Of a DNA stretch of 32,135 nucleotides, positions 1-10,413 are shown piece after piece. A program made the position numbers and the translations under genes. The stretch comes from Perkinsus marinus ATCC 50983 (taxonomy: Eukaryota; Perkinsozoa; Perkinsida; Perkinsidae), in contig NW_003207383.1 of assembly GCF_000006405.1 (NCBI RefSeq), forward strand, positions 11,660 to 43,794, read 5' to 3'. Below the pieces are notes generated by a model that was given only the letters and a program-made list of their open reading frames with translations, had not been told where the DNA came from and did no database searches. The stretch's first letter is position 1; every line of letters starts with the position of its first letter.

Positions 1-1258
1 CTCCTGAGCACATCCTCCTCATGGACACGTCCCCCACAAGGTCGTTGGTCCTAAGATCGACACCTCGTTACCATCAGCTCACAAGGACACCATTACTTGC
101 ACTGTTCGCTCGTGGGCCGACCTCTGACCACCTCTACCACGACTCATGCTGCCTCGTGGGTCGACACCTCGGACCACCGGGGACGCCCTGGAACTGCACC
201 GCGACGATGCTGTTGGCGGAATAATCTGATCAATGCTATGAACGCTCAAGCCGAGCCTCTCAAGGGGTACCTTCTTCCTCGTAGGGCTACCGAAGGGCCT
301 AGGTTGGGCTGGGCTCACTGTCGTGATATGGAGGAAATCATCCTCGCCCGATGATGAGAGTGCATGCACCCCTCCAGTACTGTCCTCTGGAGGTCTTCGG
401 TTTTGGGTGAGCTAACACAAGGCCTGACAGTGACTGGACTAGTACTGGTCTCTACCTTTAGATAGAGAGCTGTGACGATGATAGGGATGAGGATCCTGAG
501 CAGCCAAGTGACTGCACTAGATACCTGAATGGTGAAGCTTATACAACAATCTCTGTTGTAATAGAGTCCCACCTGGAATACTAGAGTGGTACCTTGAGAG
601 GTGGTCTGTAATACTATGGGAGAGTCGAAGTACTCAGCAAGAGTAGCCATCATAGCTGAGAGCATTGGGATCACTCAACCAAAAGGTGGAGGGAAATAGG
701 AATGAAAGGATACACTGTGGGATGCGAGCAATGATGACAAGTCAAGTACCATCCGAAGCCTTCGGACCGAAGGTCGCACTGCGCATGGCAAAAGCGCGCG
801 CCATCCTGATCGATTTAGAGGGTCTGATGTCGTTTATCGTCTTTTCTTCATCTCCGTGCCTCACCGGCGTTGTGGTTGAGTTGGTTTAGTTGTCCTGGGA
901 TGCGAAACTAGGATGCATTTCTCGTTGATCGATGCTGTGTGCGGGAGGGGGCCAGATTGGGGTACCCTTGGAGTTATAGGATATCCCATCCACGACAAAT
1001 GCATAACAGCTACTCCACGAAGGGGTATCAAGACATCCAGGCGCTACCTGTGGTTACTGCCATTCTAGCGTAGCTCAACAGCAATGATGAACAAGGCTGT
1101 TGGAGAGAGAGCTACTTGCATCGACCGACTCCACCTCTCCAACGAGGCATCGCCACTTCTAAAGAGCTGTAGATTATGGGAAGGTCGAGCGGCACAAGAG
1201 CTACGAAGGGTACCTTCCAGACTATACCTCCTCTGATTTACGTTAACAATACAAGACC
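1..1258. other. Unresolved coding-like sequence
   Basis: No complete gene could be built here. Open stretches on the + strand read like protein, for example from an ATG near 731 (MMTSQVPSEAFG, then a basic helical run ending ILIDLEG), and near 210–400, but I could not chain them with matching splice phases. A 119-codon frame on the - strand (674–315), with a hydrophobic run WLLRILIPIIVTALYL, is the main competitor. All the neighbouring resolved genes are on the + strand. The stretch may hold the 3' end of a gene that starts outside the window. Confidence 0.3.
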
Positions 1259-2166
1259 ATGATATACAACATGAAGGAGTTCACAAGTCATGCAACAGAA
1301 CAGCAGTTGTCGGTTCACAGTTGAGGATTATAATGACTACAAAGTCTATCAAGTAGGATATCATACGCATTCGATGAAGGGACATATTTCCCTCCCAAGA
1401 CCTCGAAAAGGTGAACACCTGCCTCTGCGCACATATTCTCGTAGTCTAGGCTTTCAAGAGTACACGTCATTCTCCCCAGAGGGTCATCGAAGGGCTTTCC
1501 GTTATCAGTTGTAACGACTCTTGTGATGGGATCGCTGAAAGGCGATCAACTATTCCACTGCTCCCACTCAATAGGGATCGCCATTCAAGATAGGCTACGG
1601 AAAAGTTTTATCAGAAAAGTTGAAGATTTTACACTTAGTCTTTTCCATCATCACGTATGGAACGGAGACTCCTCATAACTGGGTAGCTAAGTATTCTCGA
1701 CTTTACCGAGTATCCTAAAGTCGACTTACATCCTATACATGGGTCTGTTATCTCCAGGGTAATCTTCAGAGCCACACTGTAGTCGAAGCATGGAGATACT
1801 TCCACTATCGCCTCCTTCATCAGTGAGACGAAATATGATCTCAGAATCAAAGGTCCTACTGGAGGGTGGGAGGAGGATACACTCGTTAGAGTCCGGATCA
1901 GCATCGACTCTCCAACTCCTCTAACACGACGCATGACAATACGCAGCTGTTCAACAGCCTACCTTGAACCATCTCGTGAGGGCCTTGGGGTTAATTCCTA
2001 CGGACTGTAAGGAGTCGGCAGTGGGAAGTAGCAGGAGTGCGGTAGATATCCTTGCACGCATGTACAAGAGAAAACGCCTTCTGCGAGAGTTCTCTATAGC
2101 GAGTTCCCCTCTAGAAGCGCTATCAGGCATTCATCGAGACGGCTCGGAGTGCGAGCGTCTCACTGA
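1259..2166 (+). CDS. Hypothetical protein, seven exons, about 205 aa
   Basis: I do not recognise this protein. The model joins exons 1259–1286, 1321–1410, 1450–1510, 1594–1654, 1687–1719, 1783–2006 and 2046–2166. All splice sites are GT–AG and all phases agree. The introns are 34, 39, 83, 32, 63 and 39 nt. The start ATG reads MIYNMKEFTIEDYNDY. The middle (about 95–130) is acidic and strand-like (ISETKYDLRIKGPTGGWEED) and the C-terminus is basic and serine-rich, ending LGVRASH. The fifth intron is uncertain. Exon 5 may extend to 1758, giving a 24-nt intron 1759–1782 that removes an in-frame TAG. The - strand frame at 1934–1635 overlaps it, but the + reading has matching splice sites throughout. 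The next gene starts about 240 nt downstream on the same strand. Confidence 0.55.
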
Positions 2167-2403
2167 TGGAAATTCGGGCAACGTTCGCTACAACCCCAGT
2201 GATGACCGTGGGCGTGCGCTTTATACCGGATAGGGGAAATTTAGTGAAATTTCCTTCAGGAAAGGTCTCCTTCTATTGTGTTGAGTCATTCAATTGCCTG
2301 GTTTGAATCCTGAGGAGTGCCCCCAGCATGAGTGTACCGTTATTGAGAGGTGGTCGCTGGATGGGTAGTGGGTTTCCAGTTGTGTCTGATAGATCAAGAA
2401 AGT

Positions 2404-3365
2404 ATGGCCGACCGACGCACTGTGGGGGATATGCTCGCTGATACCTTGATAACAGCGATGAAGGAGAAAGAGGAGCAGCTCGATAAGGAAATCGAGAAGT
2501 ATCTTAGGTTCACCCGCGCATGATTCGGAATAGGTCCAGTTGGGTTACATGACGATTCTTCGCATTGAGACATCTCTCAGTGCGGTATCATCTCAGATTA
2601 GACAATATGAAAGAGGATGACATCGAGGAGATCAGACGTAAGAGGTTAGAAGAGATGAAGGAGGATTATAAGGCCAGTCTAGTGAGTCTAGTTGTCATCC
2701 TTTTACCGAGCAATCCCCTTTCCCATAGGAGCTTCGTTCCAAGGGACATGGTGAATACAAGGAGTTGCATTCTGAAAGAGAATTCTTCGAAGTGAGTATC
2801 TTGAGGTTCGTTCGGAGTCACTGGAGTGATGCCAGGCTGCCAAGGATTCAAAGCTCATGGTTTGCCATTTTTATAGACCTACAACATGGCGATGTCAGAT
2901 AGTAGACAAGTAGGAGATCCCAGGTTCGATCCCCAGTCGTGTCATTCTGCTGTTTTCGCAGGCACTTGTCTGTTCTAGCAGAGAAGTACATCGGCACTCG
3001 ATTCGTCAAAATCAATGCGGAAAAAGTGAGGGCTTCGGAGTAGCACCAATTCGAAGCCTCAACCATCTCAGTCGCCCTTCCTATGTGATCGATTTAGGAT
3101 TATGATGCTGCCGACTATCATGCTGGTCAAAGACGGTGGGATAGCGATCACTCCCCTTCCCATCGCCTACCTTCGTAGTGGAGTTGGTATTGCGTATGCT
3201 CAGTAGGTAAGACAGAGCACTCGGTGATTGGTTTCGATGAGTTCGGCGGGCGGGATGACTTTGATACAGATGCTATTGAGGAGGTAGAGAGGAGGGTCTG
3301 ATACGCTATTGTGTAGTCGTTGACAGGTGCTTGCTACTTGGCAGATCATAAAGCGTCGGAATTAA
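2404..3365 (+). CDS. TXNDC9: TXNDC9 / phosducin-like thioredoxin-fold protein, 186 aa
   Basis: Members of this family (TXNDC9/ApaCD, PLP3) bind the cytosolic chaperonin CCT and modulate folding of tubulin and actin. Eight exons join in phase: 2404–2507, 2597–2681, 2729–2791, 2845–2909, 2962–3025, 3072–3135, 3207–3283 and 3327–3365. The protein has an N-terminal charged helix (EEQLDKEIEKYLRLDNMKED, then RRKRLEEMKEDYK), the family signature SKGHGEYKEL, the thioredoxin strand VCHFYRPTTWRCQIVDKHL, then RFVKINAEKSPFLCDRF, the cis-proline segment LPTIMLVKDGKTEHS, and GFDEFGGRDDFDTDAIEE. As in the family, there is no CxxC redox motif, so it is not expected to be an active thioredoxin. It is shorter than the roughly 226-aa human protein because the acidic tail after the fold is replaced by a short basic end, QIIKRRN. 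The stop lies 119 nt before the next gene. Confidence 0.88.
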
Positions 3366-3484
3366 TAGCATATGAGAACAGTGTTACACCCTTGAGGGGA
3401 AGTATATGTATTAGAGTATCTACAACAACTTGATTGTTGTGTACATTGAGCTCATCATCACTGTTGTTGTGAAGGCCGTAGTTC

Positions 3485-6400
3485 ATGTCAATACCCCTTC
3501 GTAAGGTATGTAGGAATGCTTCCAAGCAGCTTAGTGGCTCTGTTAGAAGGATGAGTATCAAGCCAGAGGCCCAAAGGAAGGAAGTTGAGTAAGGCAGGCT
3601 GGGTGACTTATACCTTCCTCGGCAGTGTACCAGATGGTCTCGGCGAGTCACTTTGCCGTTGGCTGATGTTGTGCATAAGGATGCTGTCGCGGTAACAGGA
3701 AGCTTGGACTTGTTCGATGAGAGGGTCGCATCTAAACAGCATGATGGGAAGCAACAGAAGAGGTGTTGTTGAGTGTAGGGGTTGGGGTACGTTGTTGTAG
3801 TAGGGCGCGGGAACAACGACGGAAGGCCTGGATGGGAAAGGAGGTCACACCATGGATGGAGAATGGTTGGGACTATGAGGGGAAGTAATATATAATAGTG
3901 ATGCTATGTGTATGATATTGAGGTTAGATGGCGAGGGGAGCACCTACCTGAAGACCCTACTGTGCCCTATGGTGTACTACCTAATGCACATCTTCGGAAG
4001 GCTGTGCTCATCAAGAAGGACTCTGGCCTCAAGAGGTGAGCTTGTAGGGAGTCGGTGGGCAGGAACGAGTAAAGTCCTTGCATGGTGCATATTATTTGGG
4101 CACCAGTGTACAGTATTTGATAGAATATGGTTGCTATAAAATCCTACTTCTTACAACTTGCCCTATCTATGTGTTCACGAGTTCATCATGGGTTCGGTTA
4201 CACTGCTCACATTACCGTGTTTCTGACGGTAGTGTGGGTATATACTCCTCTGTTGAGTTTCCTTCAGGTGGATACCGATAGTAAACCTTCCTCCAGGAGA
4301 CCTCATTGAGGTAGCTTGTTCAACCCCTGGGAAGTACCACTTGGACCCAGCATTTTGGGACGCCCTTTGTCGGCGTGCGGAGTACATCAGTCATTGCTTC
4401 TCTGTAAAGCAGATTCGGAGGTTGTTGGGTGAGGCCGCCGCCGCCAACACCTATGGATCGCCTCTGAATATGCCATGCCTAGGCGCGTTGGCTTCGGCGG
4501 AGTGTAAAGCCCATCCTGGGTTGTTGAGGAAGATGAGCTCAGAGCTGTTGGAGAGGTTCCCACAACTCACGTTACTCACCTGCTCAGAGTGTGCTGAGGC
4601 GTATCAAAAGCTTGAGTGAGTATATAACCCTTCGGATTGGAGATCTGTTATTCATGGCGGTATCAATGGTAACTTCCAGCAATGTACTGTATGCAGTCAT
4701 ATTGACTCACGGTTGAGCGATACTTACCACAGTATTTAGTGCAAGCATTTTGCAATGCGCAGGAATTCCCTTCGCGTAGTATTTGATATATGTATCATTG
4801 ACTGGTCAATACTCGTACTCTATTCATCGTATTACATTGGAAAGTAGTACTAGTAGACAGCAGCATCCAGAGCTGCTCTCAGATACGACCATACAGGTAC
4901 TTACAATATGTTGGCATTAGCCTTCGTACAGGAAATGGAGGATATTCGATATCCTCTTGTTGGATCCGAGAAGAGCAGGCAGTCTACTTCACCTGAGCGA
5001 GCTGTTCAGATGGCAGCGAAGATCCTTACGGCCTTCTCCAAGGCAAAGCTCAATGGTGCCACTCCAAATGACTTGCTCGACTGCTGTGCTCATACATTGT
5101 AAGGAATACCCAATATTGCTAGTTATTGGATTCCCTCAACGGAGGCTTCGTCCAGTTGTCGCGGCGGAGTTTGAGTCGTCGGCTCAGGTATTCCCATCGG
5201 GAGGTGTTGAAGGATTGTGTGGATGATTATATAGCAGCAGTCGATGCATACAGGAGATTCTCTCGTGCTGTTACGGCGATCGAGATGGCCAGAATCATCT
5301 TGGCGTCTGATATCGCGTTGGAAGTGCACCGAATAGGTCGTCTTGCGAGAGCTGTAAGGCTGTGCTGAGCTTCTCTAATGAGCTGGGTTGTAGGTTCACG
5401 GGCTGGAGGGGAATGTGATGATAGCGACTGAGTTGGCCGATTGTGTGAGGGCATCAGTGAAGGATGCTACGGCATTGAGAGGAGGAGATACTGTCGAGCT
5501 CACTGTAGTCGGGATATTACGCCCGCCTTATATGACGTATTGTAAGGTCCAAAGGGAGGATCATGGCAATGAGTTGGATGAATTTGGTATGCCTACAAGA
5601 AGAGTATCTTCGCGGAAGATAACTCTCGAAATCGATCACCTGATCGATTTAATAGAGTGTTTGATGGCTGTTGGGCAGGAAGGTGTGCTCGTCCCCATCG
5701 TTGGACATTCATGGTGTTCCGAACAGTCCCTGAAGTCTTGGCTAAGGTCATCACGAACAGCATTGATGACCCCTTACGAGCAGTCCGAGTGTTAGGATGG
5801 AGATACAATTTCCCTATAGACCAGCAGAATAGGTGCTGCTCGGGGAGATACTGCCGACTCCATCTCGTCAACAGGTTGGCCGATGTGGTCCGGCTGAGTC
5901 AAAGACAGCTCATACCACATGGTTTGAGGGAAGTCATGGAAAATCGAATATTGGCCGGTCGTGGTGACTTCTTGGCATCGTTGGCACCGCTGTTGGAGAA
6001 GGAGATGGATAGATTTAGAGAGGACCAATGTGTTATACTTGCGAGGTGCCGGGATCGAACCTGGGTGCTGCGGTGGGAAGTTGGTGTGTAGGGTCTACCA
6101 CGGCTTGGGTACACAATTTAACGGTATAGTGAACGGATGTCTGAAGCAGCTCAGCAGCAGATTGTCGCAGAAGAGGTGAGCACACGTAAAGCTCGACTAT
6201 CGTCGATATCCAACGGATCTGCTCAAAGGGTGGTCTCGTGGGAGGAAGGACGAACCCATCCAGGAGCTCGAAGTGAATATAGTGGCAGCTTGCTATGGCA
6301 GGAGGAGCCGATCGATCGAGAAGAGCTTGTGGCACAGGTATCATGGTGTAGTAGTTATGTTGTTTAATCTTCATTCTGAAGGTCCTTGGGTCAAATTTTA

Positions 6401-6773
6401 GCTAGGGGATTTTTGTCAGGTATGCGATACCTTCGACTCATCAATACTCCATCCCAAGCTGCTACAACAGTTCGAAGGACTCGTCCCGCGGATGAGCCCA
6501 GAGCAACTCCTTAGGTCACTCTTATTTCCATTGGGATCATCATCCAAACGATCATCTTCATTCAGATGTGCAACAATTCTACCGCAAGCAGTTCGGAGGG
6601 AAACTGAACGTCGAGAGAGCGACAACGGCTACTTGTATGGCGATGACAATCCCGACGAGATCGAACAAGTTGCTAAGGTATTTCCATTCCAATATCCATC
6701 ATTATGGGTGAGTAAGTCTTTGCAGATCCCTCCTCATACAGTCGAAGAGATTCTCACTCGAAGCAACATTTAA
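3485..6773 (+). CDS. Probable mitochondrial alpha-helical protein, 16 exons, about 719 aa
   Basis: I do not recognise the family. The exons are 3485–3588, 3634–3762, 3804–3884, 3928–4035, 4107–4228, 4297–4615, 4871–5098, 5188–5353, 5394–5682, 5727–5832, 5875–6045, 6130–6175, 6302–6337, 6420–6514, 6566–6677 and 6726–6773. They sum to 720 codons with one open frame. The N-terminus MSIPLRKVCRNASKQLSGSV is basic, hydroxylated and free of acidic residues, like a mitochondrial targeting peptide. Next comes a charged, tryptophan-rich part (WMENGWDYEGKWRGEHLPED), then repeated amphipathic helices such as FSVKQIRRLLGEAAAANTYG, MARIILASDIALEVHRIGRL and FLASLAPLLEKEMDRF. The style resembles FASTK/RAP or other organellar RNA-binding helical-repeat proteins, which is inference; I see no RAP domain. 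Weak points are the exon at 4107–4228, the long intron 4616–4870 (which could hide an exon) and the intron 6176–6301. Confidence 0.72.
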
Positions 6774-6938
6774 AACGAGACTAGCCAACGTCGAAGCCAT
6801 GAGCTTCACCGTATCAGTTTCCGTAAATTCAAACATGTTTCTGATTATCCTCATTGCGTTGAGCTCAGTGCAGCTTAATGGCTCCATACCACTCCTTCCG
6901 GAACTTGTAGTTGTTTTCATAGTTGCTGCTATCACAAC

Positions 6939-7659
6939 ATGGGTATGTCCTTGAGTTCGTTGTTTCAGAAACTCGTGGGTAAAGAGGAGATGCGCATCCT
7001 CATGGTCGGCCTGGATGGTGCCGGTAACTCACTCTCCTACTATGGCCGCATACCTTATCATCAGGCAAAACTACCATTCTTTCTAAGCTGAAACTTGGCC
7101 AGGTGGTCACAACAACACCGACTATTGGCTTCAATGTCGAGACGGTTGAGTAAGAAGACCCATTTGTATGAAATCCTACATTGCTCATACTTAGATATAA
7201 AAACATAAGTTTCACGGTTTGGGATGCCTGTGGACAAGATAAGTTCGGTCCATCGTGGACACTCTATTATAAGAATGCTCAAGCTGTCGTCTTCGTCGTT
7301 GATTCCAACGATAGGGATAGTGAGAGTACTCTCACCATTGATATATCATCCATCCGATGCCTTCAGGGATGGATGCTGCCAAAGAAGAGCTCCATCGCAT
7401 GCTCAACGAGGAGGAGCTAAGAGATGCTTGTGTTCTTGTCTTCGCCAACAAACAAGTACTCAGACGCCTCCCTTTACTCCACAATGCTTCTTGTTAGGAT
7501 CTGCCCAACGCCATGACCATCACGGAAGTGAGAGAGAAGTTAGGACTGCAGTCTCTGAAACATCGTAATTGGTACATACAGTCGGCTTGTGCTACCACTG
7601 GCGATGGGCTTTATGAAGGCTTTGACTGGCTCAGCAAGACCCTTGCCGATGCGAAATAA
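6939..7659 (+). CDS. ARF: ARF-family small GTPase, 181 aa, divergent switch II
   Basis: ARF GTPases recruit coats and lipid enzymes to Golgi and endosomal membranes. Five exons (6939–7023, 7065–7149, 7195–7319, 7367–7455, 7498–7659) join in phase to 181 residues, exactly the length of ARF1. Introns are 41, 45, 47 and 42 nt. Gly2 and Ser6 (MGMSLSSLF) fit N-myristoylation. The P-loop is GLDGAGKTT, switch I and interswitch are [15 protein letters not shown], the base-binding motif is NKQD, and the last motif is CATTG. Switch II reads [17 protein letters not shown] where ARF1 has WDVGGQDKIRPLWRHYF. The catalytic Gln71 is kept, but Gly69 is Cys and several effector-contact positions are changed. 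A pyrimidine-rich stretch and AG at about 6910–6922 could be a cis or trans splice acceptor for the 5' leader. Confidence 0.96.
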
Positions 7660-8764
7660 GACTCTTTGGATACGAGTCGCTGATTACTTTTTTATACAAG
7701 GGATATCGTCGTGAACTATGTTGAGTTACGTAGTCTGTACTCCAGTGGTGGATAATCGGTGATATTGGTATTCACAATTACCGATGCGCGAATGGTCAAT
7801 ACGAATACACCAGAAGATTAATAAATATGGCACTACGAGGGCAACCACTATACATCTTAGATGTTGTTCCTTGACACGAGTACAGTTTAACGGCTATGCA
7901 TTGATAGTTATAAGTCATATATGATAGACAATCGGCCCCATGGGTAGTGTGGGACTGTTGGCCGACTCGCCACGAGAAATCAACGTACTTGACCTGATGA
8001 AAAATCTAGATGTTGAGCATGCAAGATACAAAATAGGCTGAATCTATCCCTAATTAGCGGCCCGTTCTGTTATCTCATGATGCATCATATATTTCTGGAA
8101 AGTTGCACGAGTAAGGGAACACTTATCCTCTACTGGAAGGGGAACATCTAAACATACAGCGAACGTCCTCGTGAGGTTACTGTGTGACGACCCCTCACCA
8201 CGGAAAGTGCTGTCCTTCCCAGTCCGCACTGACTATGTCAAATAGTTACCAACACATTGACCGTGGAGAAAGATACAAATCCTGCCCGAGGATGGCTACC
8301 ATTCGCCCACCATCACCATCATGAAGTGGGGAAGTCTGGAAAATGGCGAGCGAAAAATAAAATGACGAAGTTCGAAAAATGACGGTCAAAACAGTGGTAG
8401 TAATGTAGATCAAGTGAAGGGGTGCTATTGAGAATGAATCAGCTCAGTGAGTCGTCGGACTGAGAGCTCTGATCAATAATCAGAGTCTGATAGTCTACCT
8501 CTTTAAGCTGCATATCCTTTTCATACTACTATCCTCAGACATACTGGAGTGATGATGAATCATCATCATCATTAACGATGATGATCGATCGGCTAGCTTC
8601 GAAGGCTTAACCTGGTTCTTAGTAGAAGTGTTCTTCAGGATACGACTAAGGTTCGGATTGTGGCTAATAAATGGTATGTGAAAGGGAGCTTGTTGGGATC
8701 ATCTCCCATATCGGACTAGAGACCTTCAAAATCGAGGCAGTGACTTGCTAAGGAAGGATCCCTC
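7660..8764. other. Intergenic, no gene seen
   Basis: About 1.1 kb with no long open frame on either strand. It holds a few small palindromes, such as ATGATGCATCAT near 8079, and a short inverted GAT/ATC repeat at 8550–8587. I found no tRNA or clear repeat element. It includes the 3' flank of the ARF gene and the upstream region of the next + strand gene. Confidence 0.5.
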
Positions 8765-9221
8765 ATGGACTGCAATGCTGTTATTCGATGTTATTCCACC
8801 CGAAATCCCCTCCTGTCTCGGCCGGACCACGCTAAGACCAGGTTCACACGATTACTGTTTGACGGAAAGCCTCGTCAGCTTTTGGATTTTGTCATTGACT
8901 TGTTGGAGCTGCACACCGACGACACGAGTGAACATCTGACAACATATTCCTACAGAGCCGATGCGCTATGGCTGTTATGTGTTTCCGATTCGGAGACAAT
9001 GGCTTGGAAGCGTAGCGGAGTGCCCGTTCGCTGGATGATCTGCAGATTCGATACCAGGCCTGCGAGGTCTTCAGAGAGAAGCAGTCGTGAAGTATGTGAA
9101 TTAACAGGAATGTGTTTCGAAAGGGCGACTCTACAACAAAAGGTTGCAGAGGATCTATACAATCCTTCAGTGGAAGGGTCGATCCAGTCTGTTCGGCAGA
9201 AGTCGTAATCTCATAGGGTGA
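8765..9221 (+). CDS. Hypothetical protein, three exons, about 126 aa
   Basis: I do not recognise this product. Exons 8765–8980, 9016–9066 and 9108–9221 join in phase (introns 35 and 41 nt) and end at TGA 9219–9221. The protein has a helical stretch (RFTRLLFDGKPRQLLDFVID), an acidic segment (LHTDDTSEH), and a basic C-terminus (KGRLYNKRLQRIYTILQWKG). The alternative is one longer unspliced frame to 9208, but the spliced reading uses a standard acceptor at 9101–9107 and gives a more protein-like end. The start could lie further upstream. The next + strand gene starts about 240 nt downstream. Confidence 0.45.
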
Positions 9222-9459
9222 TGAGGTCCGTCAGGCGGCTATTTCTCTCAGACTCACCAACCCCTAACCAGTGTTAGTGCATCCTCTGCTGTTTAGTCGC
9301 TTACTGATATCTCCAGCTCTTGATTTCCTCAATCCATACGAGCCGTAGCAGTTACGAGAGAATTTCTTCTGAAAGGATGCTGTCAGTATTGATGCCTTCG
9401 ATAAACCCGTGTGAATCAGGACAACGTTGAGGTATCTACTGTGTAGTTGCTTCCATACT

Positions 9460-10219
9460 ATGTACATCGGGCCATGGCAAGAGCTAGAGTTGGCACGCCT
9501 CTTGGCTCGGCATCGATCCATCCAGCGAGCCAACACCAGACAACAGACACACAATCGACTAACAGAAGAGCAGCATGCTAGTACGGAAGGCTCCAGTAAC
9601 CTCTTCACAATCCTATGGGTCGCCATCTGTGCCTGCAGGGACCGTTCTGCCTCTTCTGAACTCCACCCTTGTGGGCGGGCCTCGATCGACTGGTGCCCTC
9701 AACTCCAACCGAAGGAGAGTATCCAACGATTTCTCGATACGTTACGATCGATTACTCGGCTGTCCTGCTGAGAAGCCCCGTTCTGTCACTTTATCACCAA
9801 GTATGCTATTGCGATGCTCCTCATTGGCTTTCCATCTCCCGCAGGTATACATTCGCCCGCCGAGCATTCATCTTTACCAAAGCTCGTCTCCAAAACCAGG
9901 TAGAGTCCATCCTGAGTCGGTCTGTCGACGGCTTTCTCCTAGGCTCCACCGCAATATCAAATCACGACCACAGCTACCGACGACCGAGAAGCGCCGAATT
10001 CATCTTGAGCATTTTAGGAGAGTTTATTGGCAGACTCGAGATGAAAGAGAAACAGCCACGACCAGTCGGTGTTCTGAAGCTCCTTCGAGCCCATGTCCAG
10101 TTATAAAACAAGATGAAGCGGATGAATTCAACGACCCATTGATAGCATGGAGCAATGGCCTGGATATCGATAAGCTCCTAGAGAGCCCACGGTTGTCCAC
10201 AATGGCACAATTTGGTTGA
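9460..10219 (+). CDS. Hypothetical protein, four exons, 209 aa
   Basis: The family is unknown. Exons 9460–9595, 9639–9800, 9845–9899 and 9943–10219 join in phase to 209 residues. Introns are 43, 44 and 43 nt. It starts MYIGPWQELELARLLARHRS, continues with a polar, low-complexity middle (PLLNSTLVGGPRSTGALNSN), then a helical charged part (TEKRRIHLEHFRRVYWQTRD) and an acidic C-terminal motif (IKQDEADEFNDPLIAWSNGL). The last two introns contain no stop in this frame and together total 87 nt, so retaining both would also keep the frame open. The gene is convergent with the Rab5 gene; their stop codons are 194 nt apart. Confidence 0.6.
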
Positions 10220-10413
10220 CCATCTCGTGTTGTGTTATCAAGTCTCGCGGTCAAATAGTCTTATCGAGTTGAACAGCTAACAGATTGGTGAAATATAGTC
10301 TTGTTATTATTAGTACTTGCACCCGTCCGTGTTAGTATGAAAGTGAGTATGAACTACTGTTACTCGATCAACACAACACAATCCTTGCTACACTCACGAT
10401 ACGCATGAACACT

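Noticed and set aside
1635-1934. 99-codon open frame on the - strand with a GTAAGT…TTAG intron-like stretch
   Set aside because: The + strand reading forms a seven-exon chain with consistent phases, and no partner exons were found for the - frame.
2880-2965. tRNA-like B box (GGTTCGATCCC) on the + strand
   Set aside because: The T-stem does not pair, no acceptor stem exists, and the sequence falls across an exon and a 52-nt intron of the TXNDC9-like gene with good phase on both sides.
3346-3816. 156-codon open frame on the - strand
   Set aside because: The + strand over the same bases carries phased exons of two genes with matching splice sites. The - frame is Ser/Thr/Cys-rich and reads like a shadow.
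6046-6129. tRNA-like sequence on the - strand (AGGTTCGATCCCGG with a D-arm-like GTGGTAGA)
   Set aside because: The T-stem has two mismatches and the acceptor ends do not pair. It coincides with an 84-nt intron of the helical protein gene. At most it is a degenerate tRNA relic.
7990-8045. Possible C/D box snoRNA (TGATGA … CTGA)
   Set aside because: There is no convincing terminal stem, C' or D' box, or recognisable guide target. The two short boxes are expected by chance.
8550-8587. GAT/ATC inverted microsatellite
   Set aside because: A short simple repeat with interruptions; nothing indicates function.
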